Positions 28,309-36,788 of a stretch of 64,000 nt of DNA are shown one piece after another. Below the pieces are notes generated by a model that worked only from the letters and a program-made list of their open reading frames with translations, was not told where the DNA came from and did not search any database. The stretch covers positions 310,001-374,000 of the forward strand of contig NZ_JABFDH010000004.1 in assembly GCF_013403975.1 (NCBI RefSeq). Direction: 5' to 3'. The translations under genes were made by a program, and so were the position numbers. Numbering within the stretch: the first letter of the stretch is position 1; each line of letters starts with the position of its first letter. The DNA is from Winogradskyella ursingii (GTDB lineage: Bacteria; Bacteroidota; Bacteroidia; Flavobacteriales; Flavobacteriaceae).

Positions 28309-28356
28309 TTGTTTTTTTAAGTTATGACGAATGTTTATGACATAACCTTTCACAAA

Positions 28357-29442
28357 TCACCGTGTCTTGCTTAACAAGTATTCTGCGGCTGCAAATGGTG
28401 TGGTTTTTCCAGCCTCAATCAGTTCAATTTGGGATTGTAATTCGGTTTTTATTTCTGGTGAATTATAGAAATTTGATTTTAACCGTTCTTCAATAGTTTG
28501 AAGCAACCAAAACTTATTTTGATTGTTGCGATGTGACTCAAAGTAATTATTCTCTTTTGTGCTCGTGAGGTAATCGCCAATCATTGCCCAAATGTCCTCA
28601 ATACCTTCACGTTTCAATGCGCTTGCCAATAAAACTCGAGGTGACCAACCCGATTCCTTTTGAGGGTAGAGGTGCAATGCTCTGTTGAACTCTACTTTTG
28701 CGGACTTTGCTGCTTTAATATTTTTGCCGTCTGCTTTGTTGATCACAATAGCATCTGCCATTTCAATAATACCACGTTTTATACCTTGTAGTTCATCTCC
28801 GGCACCAGCGAGTTTCAACAATAAAAAGAAATCGACCATGCTATGTACTGCCGTTTCACTTTGTCCCACACCAACCGTTTCAATAATTATAGTGTCAAAA
28901 CCTGCAGCCTCACAAAGTATTATCGTTTCTCTTGTTTTACGTGCCACACCACCTAAAGAATTACTTGATGGCGATGGTCTTATAAATGCGTTTTTGTCCT
29001 TGACCAGGTCTTCCATTCGGGTTTTATCACCCAAAATACTGCCTTTACTTAATGAGCTGCTTGGATCTACAGCAAGTACAGCCACTTTTTTACCAATGGA
29101 TGTTAAATGAGTTCCAAAAGCCTCGATAAATGTGCTTTTTCCCACGCCAGGAACACCAGTAATTCCAAGCCTAACAGAATCATTGGCATGTGGTAAACAG
29201 GCTTTAATAATTTCGTTTGCTTTCTCTGTATGTTTGAGGTTGGTACTTTCTGCCAAAGTGATAGCACGGCTCAGACTTGTAATATTGCCGGAAATTATAC
29301 CTGCCACTAAATCTGAAACCGAAGGTTCTTTTTGTCGATTGGCCTTAATCAGTTTTGCGGCATCTGAGCTTAAGGAATCAGGTGGTGATACACCTTCTTT
29401 TTCGTGCAAAGCAGATTCGTATTTTGGTGTTTTTTTGGCCAC
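28357..29442 (-). CDS. meaB: MeaB/ArgK-family GTPase, methylmalonyl-CoA mutase chaperone
   Basis: A 361-residue G3E GTPase. Walker A is GVPGVGKST at ~96-104, followed by VAVLAVDPSSSLSKGSILGDKTRM, ETVGVGQSE (switch) and VINKADG (NKxD base specificity). The N-terminal helical arm and C-terminal dimerisation region are present, so it is full length. MeaB protects and loads adenosylcobalamin on methylmalonyl-CoA mutase. No mutase gene is next to it in this window, so the partner must be elsewhere. It is 13 bp from the upstream DUF2911 gene on the same strand. Confidence 0.95.
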   Translation of the reverse strand: MAKKTPKYESALHEKEGVSPPDSLSSDAAKLIKANRQKEPSVSDLVAGIISGNITSLSRAITLAESTNLKHTEKANEIIKACLPHANDSVRLGITGVPGVGKSTFIEAFGTHLTSIGKKVAVLAVDPSSSLSKGSILGDKTRMEDLVKDKNAFIRPSPSSNSLGGVARKTRETIILCEAAGFDTIIIETVGVGQSETAVHSMVDFFLLLKLAGAGDELQGIKRGIIEMADAIVINKADGKNIKAAKSAKVEFNRALHLYPQKESGWSPRVLLASALKREGIEDIWAMIGDYLTSTKENNYFESHRNNQNKFWLLQTIEERLKSNFYNSPEIKTELQSQIELIEAGKTTPFAAAEYLLSKTR

Positions 29443-29455
29443 TTAGCGATTAGAT

Positions 29456-30031
29456 TTACTGATTTTTGATCGGTGCTTCTTCGATAGGTACTTCAATTTT
29501 GGTCGCGTCCCAAGCCATAGTGAGTTTTAAATTACCAGTGGTATTATCAAATGCAATGGTAAATTTTTCGACTGTAGTGTCAAGTGGAATAGTCGGTGTT
29601 TCAATTTCCAAAACGTCGTAGTTTGGGTCCCACATAGGTTCCATTTTTTCATTAACACCCCATTTATACTGTCGTGAGTTAAACATCACTCTCCAGGAAT
29701 CCTGCATTGGTACTGTCCAAATAGTGTATTTTCCTTTTGGTAGTTTAATTCCATCGATAATTAAATCCTTGTTGGTCTCAAAAGTAGTAGCTTCGTTAGC
29801 TCCAGTTCTCCAAACTTTATCAAAAGGTACTAACGCCCCAAAAACATCACGTTCGCGCTTAGAGGGTCTGTTATATTCTACAGTAAGGTTTAAATCATTT
29901 AGCTCTAATTTTGCGGAATCCTTGGGACTTAAACGTGGTGAGAAAATATTTTCGACAAAAGTAGAATATAAAAATAAACCTAAAGCCACAATGGCCAGAA
30001 GGATAAGTAGGCGCTTTAAAAAGGTGTTCAT
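29456..30031 (-). CDS. DUF2911 membrane-anchored protein
   Basis: A 191-residue protein with an N-terminal membrane anchor (LLILLAIVALGLFLYSTFV). It shows the DUF2911 core: RPSKRERDVFGALVPFDKVW, RTGANEATTFETNKDL, GKYTIWTVPMQDSWRVMFN and a C-terminal beta-rich half. The family is widespread in Bacteroidota with no known activity. It ends 13 bp before meaB and is divergent from the sigma factor gene. Confidence 0.88.
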   Translation of the reverse strand: MNTFLKRLLILLAIVALGLFLYSTFVENIFSPRLSPKDSAKLELNDLNLTVEYNRPSKRERDVFGALVPFDKVWRTGANEATTFETNKDLIIDGIKLPKGKYTIWTVPMQDSWRVMFNSRQYKWGVNEKMEPMWDPNYDVLEIETPTIPLDTTVEKFTIAFDNTTGNLKLTMAWDATKIEVPIEEAPIKNQ

Positions 30032-30201
30032 GTAATTTTAAAAAATTTTATAATTCAAACTGTTCCTTACGGACTATAAAGTTAAATATAATTGAAATCC
30101 CTAAATTTAGAGCATGTAACGTTGAAAATTAAGTAAATCTTATCAAAGTGAAATTTTTTTGAAAATTTTTGCAACACTCAACTATTTACCTCGTCTTTAA
30201 A

Positions 30202-30789
30202 GTGACACCAATCAAAAAAACCAAGACCAAAATCAATACGTTTCAGATTCATATTGTTGAAAAGTGTAAGCAAAACGATAGGCAAGCACAAATGCAATTG
30301 TATAACCAATATTGCGATGGTATGCTCATTGTGGCGAGTCGTTTCATAAAAAACACAATGGAAGCTGAGGATATCGTTCAGGAAGCGTTTATAAAGGCGT
30401 TTTCAAAACTTGAACAGTACAGGGCAGAAGTCAGTTTTGGAGCATGGCTAAAACGCATAGTAATCAATAATTGTCTCGATGTTCTTAAGGCCAAGCGCCA
30501 ACGTGAAATTGAGTTGGAAGAGCACCACTTAAATGTGGTCGATGCAGATTACGAAAGCGGATGGACGGTTGAAGATGAAGTAAGTATAGATGAGGTAAAA
30601 GTAGCGATTGAGCAATTACCAGAAAAGTATAAATACGTAGTAATGCTTTATTTGGTAGAAGGTTACGATCATCAAGAGATTTCAGAAATACTTGATATTA
30701 CTGAAGTCGCATCGCGGACACAACTGTCCAGAGGCAAGCAGAAATTAAAAAACAAACTAAAGTTTATAAAAAATGGCACAACATCTTAG
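30202..30789 (+). CDS. ECF-type RNA polymerase sigma factor, GTG start
   Basis: A 195-residue sigma-70 family protein. Region 2 is at MQLYNQYCDGMLIVASRF and AEDIVQEAFIKAFSKL; region 4 is at LPEKYKYVVMLYLVEGYDHQ and ISEILDITEVASRTQLSRG. I place the start at the GTG at 30202 (reading MTPIKKTKTK), as the frame above it begins only with a TTG at 30169 and there is no earlier ATG. It overlaps the next gene by 17 bp, which is the usual arrangement with a membrane-bound regulator. Confidence 0.9.
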   Translation: MTPIKKTKTKINTFQIHIVEKCKQNDRQAQMQLYNQYCDGMLIVASRFIKNTMEAEDIVQEAFIKAFSKLEQYRAEVSFGAWLKRIVINNCLDVLKAKRQREIELEEHHLNVVDADYESGWTVEDEVSIDEVKVAIEQLPEKYKYVVMLYLVEGYDHQEISEILDITEVASRTQLSRGKQKLKNKLKFIKNGTTS

Positions 30790-31351
30790 AGATTTATTTG
30801 AAGCCGAAAAAAAGAAGGACAAAGCCAAAATGTCCCAAGGTCACGAAGCACGTTTTTTGGAAAAGCTTGAAAAAGAATTACCGCAGCAAAAATCGAGAAA
30901 TAGATTTAACTTTTTCAGTATTGCAGCAAGTGTAGTGATTTTGTTAGGATTAAGTTACGGAGCGTTTCAGTTTTATCAAAGTCCAACAGATAATGCAATG
31001 CCAACTGAAGTTGCAGATTCGGATTCCAATTCAGAATTAAAAACTCTGGGAGATGTGTCACCAGACTTCAAAAAAGTTGAAGATTATTATTTGGCGAGTA
31101 TTAATTTAGAATTATCCAAAGTAGAATTAACGCCAGAAAACAAAGAGTTGTTCGATGGCTATGTACAACGTCTTAAGGAGCTCAACGATGAGTACGTAAG
31201 ATTATCTAAGGAACTGACCAAAAATGGACCTACGCAAGAAACATTGGATGCACTAATAGATAACTTAAAATTCAGGTTGAATTTAGTAATGAGAATGAAG
31301 GAAAAATTGCAAGAGTTTAGTGATGATTCCTTTGAGCAAACGACAGTATAA
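30773..31351 (+). CDS. Single-span membrane protein, probable anti-sigma factor
   Basis: A 192-residue protein. A cytoplasmic, charged N-terminus (MAQHLRDLFEAEKKKDKAKM) is followed by one membrane helix at ~44-63 (FFSIAASVVILLGLSYGAFQ) and a helical periplasmic part rich in Glu and Leu. It overlaps the sigma gene by 17 bp. Topology and coupling suggest that it controls the sigma factor, but it lacks a zinc-finger HxxxCxxC motif and I do not recognise a named anti-sigma domain. Confidence 0.75.
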   Translation: MAQHLRDLFEAEKKKDKAKMSQGHEARFLEKLEKELPQQKSRNRFNFFSIAASVVILLGLSYGAFQFYQSPTDNAMPTEVADSDSNSELKTLGDVSPDFKKVEDYYLASINLELSKVELTPENKELFDGYVQRLKELNDEYVRLSKELTKNGPTQETLDALIDNLKFRLNLVMRMKEKLQEFSDDSFEQTTV

Positions 31352-31378
31352 TTAAAATACAGCTGTCACATTGTGCGC

Positions 31379-31410
31379 TTCGACCAAACTCAGGATAAAC
31401 TAGAGTCGAA
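31379..31410. repeat. CTTCGAC...GTCGAA stem-loop, resembling a dispersed intergenic repeat
   Basis: TTCGAC (31379-31384) pairs with GTCGAA (31405-31410). The left part, CTTCGACCAAACTCAGG, resembles the CTTCGACAAGCTCAGG-type short repeat seen in many genomes. Only one copy is present in the window. Confidence 0.4.
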
Positions 31411-31546
31411 TGCTTTAAAACTTAAATATTTCAATTTTAAATAAATAATTCATTAATCAAATCAAAAGATGCTGAAATAAATTCAGTACAAGAAAAACGA
31501 ACAGATTTTACTCAGCTCGACTGGGTATCTCTAAAATTAAAAAATC

Positions 31547-33115
31547 ATGAAAAAAACAATTAAAATTATCGCACTCTGTTTATTGACATCATTGGGTTAC
31601 GCACAACAGAAACAGACTAAAGTCTCGCAATCTATTAAAGTGAATAAAGACGTTATCGTAGATTTAAATACAAGCCATGTAGAAATTCAATTAGAGACAT
31701 GGAACCGAGATATTGTTGAAGTGGAGGCCTATGTCGAAAGTTCAAAGCTGTCAAAAGAAGAATTAAAAAAAGCACTAGAATCTTGGAATTTAAAGGTTGA
31801 TGGCGCTAATAATCAAGTGACTATCTCATCAGATGGCTCACATCGTTTAAGCTTTTTTGGCAATAATGATTATGCAGGATTATTAGAAGATATGGAAATG
31901 CAATTGGCAGATTTACCTGAAATACCTCAAATGCCGGCAATGCCTAATATGCCTCATATGGGGAAAATGCCAGAGGTACCAGAGATGCCTGAAATGCCTG
32001 AGATGCCGGAATTACCAGAATTGCCAAAAGGTGTTAATAGCGTAAGTTTTGATTATGAAAGATACCAGAAAGAAGGCGAAAAATACATGAAAGAGTGGAG
32101 CAAGGAATACGAGAAAAAAGGTGGTAAAGAATTGCAGAAAAGTATGGAGAAATGGGCGAAAAAATTCACTGAATCGGGTTATCAAGAAAAGATGGAAAAA
32201 TGGGGAGAAGAGTACGGTAAGCGTTTTGAAGGCCAGTGGGCAAAGGATATGGAAAAATGGGGCGAGCAATTTGGAAAGAGCTTCGGAAAAGATATGGAAA
32301 AATGGGGAGAAGAGTTTGGTAAAAGTTTCGGAAAAGAATGGGAGCAAAAGATGGAAGCTTGGGGAGAACGATTTGGTAAACAGATGGAAGAACGTGCCAA
32401 AATTATGGAAGAAAGAGGTGAAGCTATGGGAAAACACGAGGAGAAAATGGCAGAAAAACGTGAGAAGCTTGCTGAGAAAATGGAAGAGCGCAGAGCATCT
32501 ATGCAAACCAGACATTACGAGTCTGGTGGTAATAGCCAAGTAAAAAAAGTTATTAAAATTAAGATACCAAAAAAGGCAATTCTTAAAACCAATATTAGGC
32601 ATGGTGAATTAAAAATATCTTCGGTGATATCTAATATGAAAGGTGATATAGCGTACTCATATTTTGTAGCAGAACACATTGATGGAAGTGACACTTCCAT
32701 CAATGTATCTTATTCGCCTGTGATGATAGATACTTGGGACATGGGCACATTGAATTTAAATTTTGTAGAACGTGCACAAATACAAGAAGCTAAAGATTTG
32801 GTGCTTAACTCAAAATCATCCAATATCAATATTACCAATCTTAAAAATACGGGATTAATAGATGGAAGTTTTGGTGATTTAACAATCAGTAATCTTGCGG
32901 ATACGTTTAAGAATTTGAATCTCATTTTGGAGCATAGCGATGCGTTAGTTTACCTTCCGAAGGATGTTGATTATAGTTTGAATTTTAAGGGAGACCGATC
33001 AAAATTCAATAATAAGGCGACGACTCAGAAATCAGTTAATACAACAGCAGATGGTACAGCCTCAAATAAAGTAATTAGCATAAATGCTAAATTTAGCAGC
33101 GTAATCATGAATTAA
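31547..33115 (+). CDS. Exported protein with Met-Pro and MEKWGE-type repeats (DUF4097-like C-terminus)
   Basis: A 522-residue protein with signal peptide (ending GYAQQ). Three parts follow. First, a beta-rich region (~25-115). Second, a low-complexity region: residues ~125-160 repeat MPxMP / PEMPE, and residues ~170-320 repeat MEKWGExFGKSFGK with a period of ~15-19, ending in a Glu/Lys/Met-rich helix. Third, a beta-helix-like C-terminus (VKKVIKIKIPKKAILKTNIR, then VLNSKSSNINITNLKNTG), as in DUF4097 adhesin-like domains. It follows the sigma/anti-sigma pair after 195 bp, and so may be its target. Confidence 0.75.
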   Translation: MKKTIKIIALCLLTSLGYAQQKQTKVSQSIKVNKDVIVDLNTSHVEIQLETWNRDIVEVEAYVESSKLSKEELKKALESWNLKVDGANNQVTISSDGSHRLSFFGNNDYAGLLEDMEMQLADLPEIPQMPAMPNMPHMGKMPEVPEMPEMPEMPELPELPKGVNSVSFDYERYQKEGEKYMKEWSKEYEKKGGKELQKSMEKWAKKFTESGYQEKMEKWGEEYGKRFEGQWAKDMEKWGEQFGKSFGKDMEKWGEEFGKSFGKEWEQKMEAWGERFGKQMEERAKIMEERGEAMGKHEEKMAEKREKLAEKMEERRASMQTRHYESGGNSQVKKVIKIKIPKKAILKTNIRHGELKISSVISNMKGDIAYSYFVAEHIDGSDTSINVSYSPVMIDTWDMGTLNLNFVERAQIQEAKDLVLNSKSSNINITNLKNTGLIDGSFGDLTISNLADTFKNLNLILEHSDALVYLPKDVDYSLNFKGDRSKFNNKATTQKSVNTTADGTASNKVISINAKFSSVIMN

Positions 33116-33191
33116 AAATTAGTTTATCATATCCGAGATTTAATATAAATTCTCAATTCAATTCTTTCCGAAATTCCATAAAATCAATTCG

Positions 33192-33199
33192 TATTTTTG
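33192..33199 (+). promoter_or_regulatory. Bacteroidota -7 element (TATTTTTG) upstream of the M23 peptidase gene
   Basis: TATTTTTG fits TAnnTTTG, 16 bp before the ATG at 33216, predicting a leader of about 12 nt. Confidence 0.6.
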
Positions 33200-33215
33200 T
33201 GGAAATTTTTAATTA

Positions 33216-33902
33216 ATGGCCCTATTTAATTTTGAAACTTTTCTAAAATCGCTAGAAGTCCATACTGTAATTGATGCTTCTATTCCTACGACTCAATATA
33301 TTCCTATTGATTTGTCCAATCAAAATCCCGAATTGCAAAAAGTAGATTTTTCGTCTTCCGAAGACTTGGAAAAATTTATTTGGGATTATATGAACCAAAA
33401 TGATGCGAAAGCCGCTTACGGTGGGTATTTAGAACAACGCGGTATCTATAGAAGAAGTTTGTACTTTAATCAAGAAAACTTAGATACCGAACGTAATATC
33501 CATTTGGGTTTGGATATTTGGATAGATGAACACGCACCTATTTTTGCACCTTTAGAAGGCAAGATCCATAGTTTTGAGAATAATACTAATCATGGTGATT
33601 ATGGCCCAACCATAATTTTAAAACATGATATAAATGGACTTTTGTTTTATACACTTTACGGACATTTGAGTTTGTCCTCCATTGAAAATTTAAAAGTTGG
33701 TGCAAAGGTGAGGCAAGGACAACAATTCGCTAATTTAGGTTCGGCCAAAGTAAATGGGGATTATCCGCCACATTTACATTTTCAAATTATAAGAGAGATT
33801 GGAAATTTTGAAGGTGATTATCCAGGAGTAACGTCAAGACAAGATCTGGATTACTATAAAAACAATTGTCCTGACCCGAATTTGCTTCTAAAATTATATT
33901 GA
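33216..33902 (+). CDS. M23-family metallopeptidase-like protein without signal peptide
   Basis: A 228-residue protein. The LytM-type zinc motifs are H96-x3-D100 (NIHLGLDIW) and H186-x-H188 (PPHLHFQ), with H150 (LYGHLS) as the expected catalytic His. The N-terminal ~90 residues (WDYMNQNDAKAAYGGYLEQR) are like the M23 domain that occurs within aminotransferase/phosphotransferase fusion proteins. No signal peptide or membrane helix is seen, so it may act in the cytoplasm rather than on the cell wall. Substrate uncertain. Confidence 0.88.
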   Translation: MALFNFETFLKSLEVHTVIDASIPTTQYIPIDLSNQNPELQKVDFSSSEDLEKFIWDYMNQNDAKAAYGGYLEQRGIYRRSLYFNQENLDTERNIHLGLDIWIDEHAPIFAPLEGKIHSFENNTNHGDYGPTIILKHDINGLLFYTLYGHLSLSSIENLKVGAKVRQGQQFANLGSAKVNGDYPPHLHFQIIREIGNFEGDYPGVTSRQDLDYYKNNCPDPNLLLKLY

Positions 33903-33940
33903 TCCGAAACCGGTTTTAACATATTCTCGTAAGTAATGGT

Positions 33941-34897
33941 ATGCAAATATGGCTATTAAGACTATTTATGTTTTGTCCTATTTTTTTGTTCGCGCAAAAA
34001 ATAGAACATACGGTGTCTTACCGATCTATTGAAAGCGAAAGTTACTTTAGGTTCAACTATGACAATGATTATTTTGCCGCAACGGACGAAAACTATACAC
34101 AAGGTTATAATTTTGAATTGGTTTTGCCGAGTTTAGAAAAAAATCCGGCGAATCATCTGTTTTTCAATTTTGACGGTAACAAAACACAATACGGATTATC
34201 AATTGAGCATATTGGTTTTACACCTAATGATTATGAGAGCGAAGACATTCAATTTGGCGACCGACCATTTGCAGCTGCAATTATGTTAAAGAGTTTTAAG
34301 ATGGAAACCCATACTCCAAATAAAACAAGATTGTCACAATCTTTGAGTTTGGGACTCATTGGTCCTGGTGCATTTGGTAAAGAAATGCAAGTGGGCATAC
34401 ATGAGATTACTGGTAATAAAGTACCTGGTGGTTGGGATAACCAGATTAAGAACGATGTTGTGCTTAATTATAGAGTAGATTTTGAAAAGCAACTTTTTAA
34501 ATTGGAAAATCTGTTTGCTTTTCAATTTGATGCTTCAACTCAAATAGGAACGTTATTCACGAATGCTTCCATTGGGTTCAATACCCAAATCGGTATAATG
34601 AATTCGGTTTTTGATAATGTTAAAACTAATAGAAAATTCCAGTTTTATCTTTATGGACAACCTAGGGTGAGCCTTGTGGGTTATGATGCCACATTACAGG
34701 GAGGACTACTTAATAGGGATAGTCCATACACCATTTCATCAGAAAATATTGAACGATTTACGGCACAATATAACTATGGGATTGTGCTTAAGACAAGAAC
34801 GCTATATTTTGAATATACGAGAAGTGCGATAACTCGAGAGTTTAAATCTGGTGCTTCTGCAAAATGGGGAGGGATTAGAATCGGTTTTACTTTTTAA
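33941..34897 (+). CDS. LpxR-like lipid A deacylase (DUF2219)
   Basis: A 318-residue outer-membrane protein with signal peptide (ending LFAQ). Marks of the LpxR family are N42-D43 in NYDNDYFAATDENYTQGY, FGDRPFAAAI, and GPGAFGKEMQVGIHEITG followed by GGWDNQIKND, which holds the catalytic His. The C-terminus ends in alternating beta residues (WGGIRIGFTF), as expected for a barrel. LpxR removes the 3'-acyloxyacyl chain from lipid A at the outer-membrane surface. It starts 38 bp after the M23 gene. Confidence 0.88.
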   Translation: MQIWLLRLFMFCPIFLFAQKIEHTVSYRSIESESYFRFNYDNDYFAATDENYTQGYNFELVLPSLEKNPANHLFFNFDGNKTQYGLSIEHIGFTPNDYESEDIQFGDRPFAAAIMLKSFKMETHTPNKTRLSQSLSLGLIGPGAFGKEMQVGIHEITGNKVPGGWDNQIKNDVVLNYRVDFEKQLFKLENLFAFQFDASTQIGTLFTNASIGFNTQIGIMNSVFDNVKTNRKFQFYLYGQPRVSLVGYDATLQGGLLNRDSPYTISSENIERFTAQYNYGIVLKTRTLYFEYTRSAITREFKSGASAKWGGIRIGFTF

Positions 34898-34988
34898 AAA
34901 CGGAAATAAAAGGCCATCAAAAATTGGTGTAATAAACTAATTCTAAAAAGATGTTTCAATTTCTAACAGCCTTAAATCTTTTCTAATG

Positions 34989-35597
34989 TTATTGTAAAAA
35001 AGTATACAGCAATGTCAATTGCAGTGCATATTGCTTTAAACTATCGGCATCAACATCCACATCATTCAATTTCGAGAAATCTGAGGTAAAACGTAGTCCT
35101 GCTGCCAAACCATTTGTAACCATATCTAACTGGTAGGATGCACCGATGGCAAAGCCAAGAGTGCCAGATTTGTAGAATTCGGTTAAATCTTCAAAACCGT
35201 TTCCAGATTCTTCAATTTTCTGTTCAATGGATAGTAAAAAATTATATTGTAAACCTGCTTCGAGAAAGAGGCCATTCGTAATATTATATTTAAGTAAAAC
35301 AGGAAGGCTAATCAAGCTCGTTTTTATTTCACCAGTGGTTGCTCCATCATTAAAATCCCAATTGTTACCTCCAGTACTGTAGAAAACTTCGGGTTGGACG
35401 CTTAGCTTTTCTTTGATTTTGTAATTTAAGAAACCGCCTACTAAAAAACCTATTCTTGGTGAGGTAGAATAATCTGAGCTTGAAAAACTTATGCCAGCAA
35501 TATTGAGTCCGGCTTTAGCTCCGTAATTTAAATCTTGCGCTTCAACTGATGTAATTGTAATTGTAAAAATAAACAGTGATAAAAAAAATCGTTTCAT
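34989..35597 (-). CDS. Outer-membrane beta-barrel protein (PorT / OMP_b-brl_2-like)
   Basis: A 202-residue protein with signal peptide (ending SVEAQ). The body is a series of amphipathic strands typical of the small Bacteroidota barrel family: LNYGAKAGLNIAGI, PRIGFLVGGFLNYKIKEKL, SVQPEVFYS, LISLPVLLKYNI and LFLEAGLQYNFLL. It ends in an aromatic strand (LQLTLLYTFLQ). It probably forms an 8-stranded barrel in the outer membrane. No ligand can be proposed. Confidence 0.88.
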   Translation of the reverse strand: MKRFFLSLFIFTITITSVEAQDLNYGAKAGLNIAGISFSSSDYSTSPRIGFLVGGFLNYKIKEKLSVQPEVFYSTGGNNWDFNDGATTGEIKTSLISLPVLLKYNITNGLFLEAGLQYNFLLSIEQKIEESGNGFEDLTEFYKSGTLGFAIGASYQLDMVTNGLAAGLRFTSDFSKLNDVDVDADSLKQYALQLTLLYTFLQ

Positions 35598-35650
35598 GAT
35601 TATAAGTTATGGTTATATACTATAATCGTGAACGTTTTAAAATGTCATCA

Positions 35651-36178
35651 CTAATTACTCAAAAAAGCATTAAAATCATCAATGGCATGAGCTTCTCTAA
35701 ATTCTTCTTGATCAATTTTACCGTTCTCGGTAGAATCGTAGTCCATAATAATCTTCCATTTACCATCTATTTTTTTTAAAAGCACATGAAATTGACCGTA
35801 AAAAATTTGTTCTTGAGGAGTGTTTTTATTGCGTATCATTTTATAAACACCTCGTTCGCTGGCTTTTGTTGAGGTATTGATTCGTTCAAAAAAACGTAAT
35901 TCAATTTCGTTAGTTTGGTTTGTGGTTTTATCGTTAGTGAATTGAAGATTGTAATTATTAATATATGTTTCATAATCCAAAATTCGGTTGCCACCAGGAA
36001 TTCGCACTAGATCTTTAGAATGTATTTTTTCCATATATGATATATCTAATGAATCAAAAGCTTTGTAGAAATCTGCCCAAACTAAATTTATAGCTTTTAG
36101 ATTATCCAAGGGTTGTGAATGGCTGATGTGGCTAAACAAAGCCAGGGAAAAAATTATAATACTAAATTTTTTGAGCAT
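35651..36178 (-). CDS. Exported NTF2-like (SnoaL-type) protein
   Basis: A 175-residue protein with signal peptide (HISHSQ). The cone-shaped NTF2-like fold is suggested by an N-terminal helix (VWADFYKAFDSLDISYMEKI), HSKDLVRIPGG, and long strands such as QIFYGQFHVLLKKIDGKWKI. No catalytic residues can be named. It begins 2 bp after the stop of the membrane protein gene at 36181, so the two share a transcript. Confidence 0.75.
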   Translation of the reverse strand: MLKKFSIIIFSLALFSHISHSQPLDNLKAINLVWADFYKAFDSLDISYMEKIHSKDLVRIPGGNRILDYETYINNYNLQFTNDKTTNQTNEIELRFFERINTSTKASERGVYKMIRNKNTPQEQIFYGQFHVLLKKIDGKWKIIMDYDSTENGKIDQEEFREAHAIDDFNAFLSN

Positions 36179-36180
36179 TA

Positions 36181-36597
36181 TTATTGTAATTTATTCTTAT
36201 TCATCCGATTATTGGCAAAGGATTTACCCAAAAAGAAACCAATAATTGCCAATATTGCATCACCAATGGCAAACCACGTGTCTTTTGGAAGCATAATAAT
36301 TACGAAGAGTGTTGCAGCTAACATAATACCACCTACAATGTAAGAAGGTATCATGCTGGTTTTGGAGATGACAGCAGCAATGAACATCCCGGAAACAATT
36401 CCCATAAAATGTGCAATTATTACAAAAAGTTTTGATCCCAAGGGTATGAGGTCCATATTGTTTTTAATCCATTCCATATCGGTTGGATCTGCACCTTCAG
36501 GTAAAGGGAAAAGTGTATGTCCAATTAGGCTTTCAAAAATATAAACAACAAAGGAGGCGACAAATATGCCAACAACTGTGGCCAAAACGTTTTTCAT
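36181..36597 (-). CDS. Four-span membrane protein of unknown function
   Basis: A 138-residue protein with four hydrophobic segments (~5-22, ~52-76, ~83-102 and ~110-127) and a basic Asn-rich tail. A periplasmic loop between spans 1 and 2 holds PLPEGADPTDMEWIKNNMDL. It resembles other small Bacteroidota membrane proteins that I know only as hypotheticals. It is the first gene of the pair with the NTF2-like gene. Confidence 0.8.
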   Translation of the reverse strand: MKNVLATVVGIFVASFVVYIFESLIGHTLFPLPEGADPTDMEWIKNNMDLIPLGSKLFVIIAHFMGIVSGMFIAAVISKTSMIPSYIVGGIMLAATLFVIIMLPKDTWFAIGDAILAIIGFFLGKSFANNRMNKNKLQ

Positions 36598-36663
36598 GAT
36601 ATGCTTTTTTTAGTTGGTTGTTCTAAGGTATGAAAAAAAATATTATCACTTGTTTTAAGATGC

Positions 36664-36682
36664 TATAGAGAAATTCTCTATA
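36664..36682. repeat. Inverted repeat TATAGAGAA-A-TTCTCTATA
   Basis: A perfect inverted repeat with 9-nt arms and a single central base, 67 bp upstream of the ATG of the membrane protein gene (36597). It has no T-tract. The position fits an operator. Confidence 0.45.
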
Positions 36683-36788
36683 ACAAAAACTCAGTTTTTT
36701 TCTCAGAAAGGAATTTTATGTTACAGGCTCTGTTATATTTTTTGAATATATAGAGTGTTACGGCACCAACAAAAAATTATAAAAGATT

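Noticed and set aside
30169..30201. TTG start for the sigma factor at 30202
   Set aside because: The extra residues are not sigma-like, and the GTG at 30202 is a better start; neither is certain.
32012..32602. 196-codon minus-strand frame opposite the MEKWGE-repeat gene
   Set aside because: It is the mirror of a repetitive, strongly biased coding region; the plus strand has the signal peptide and conserved domains.
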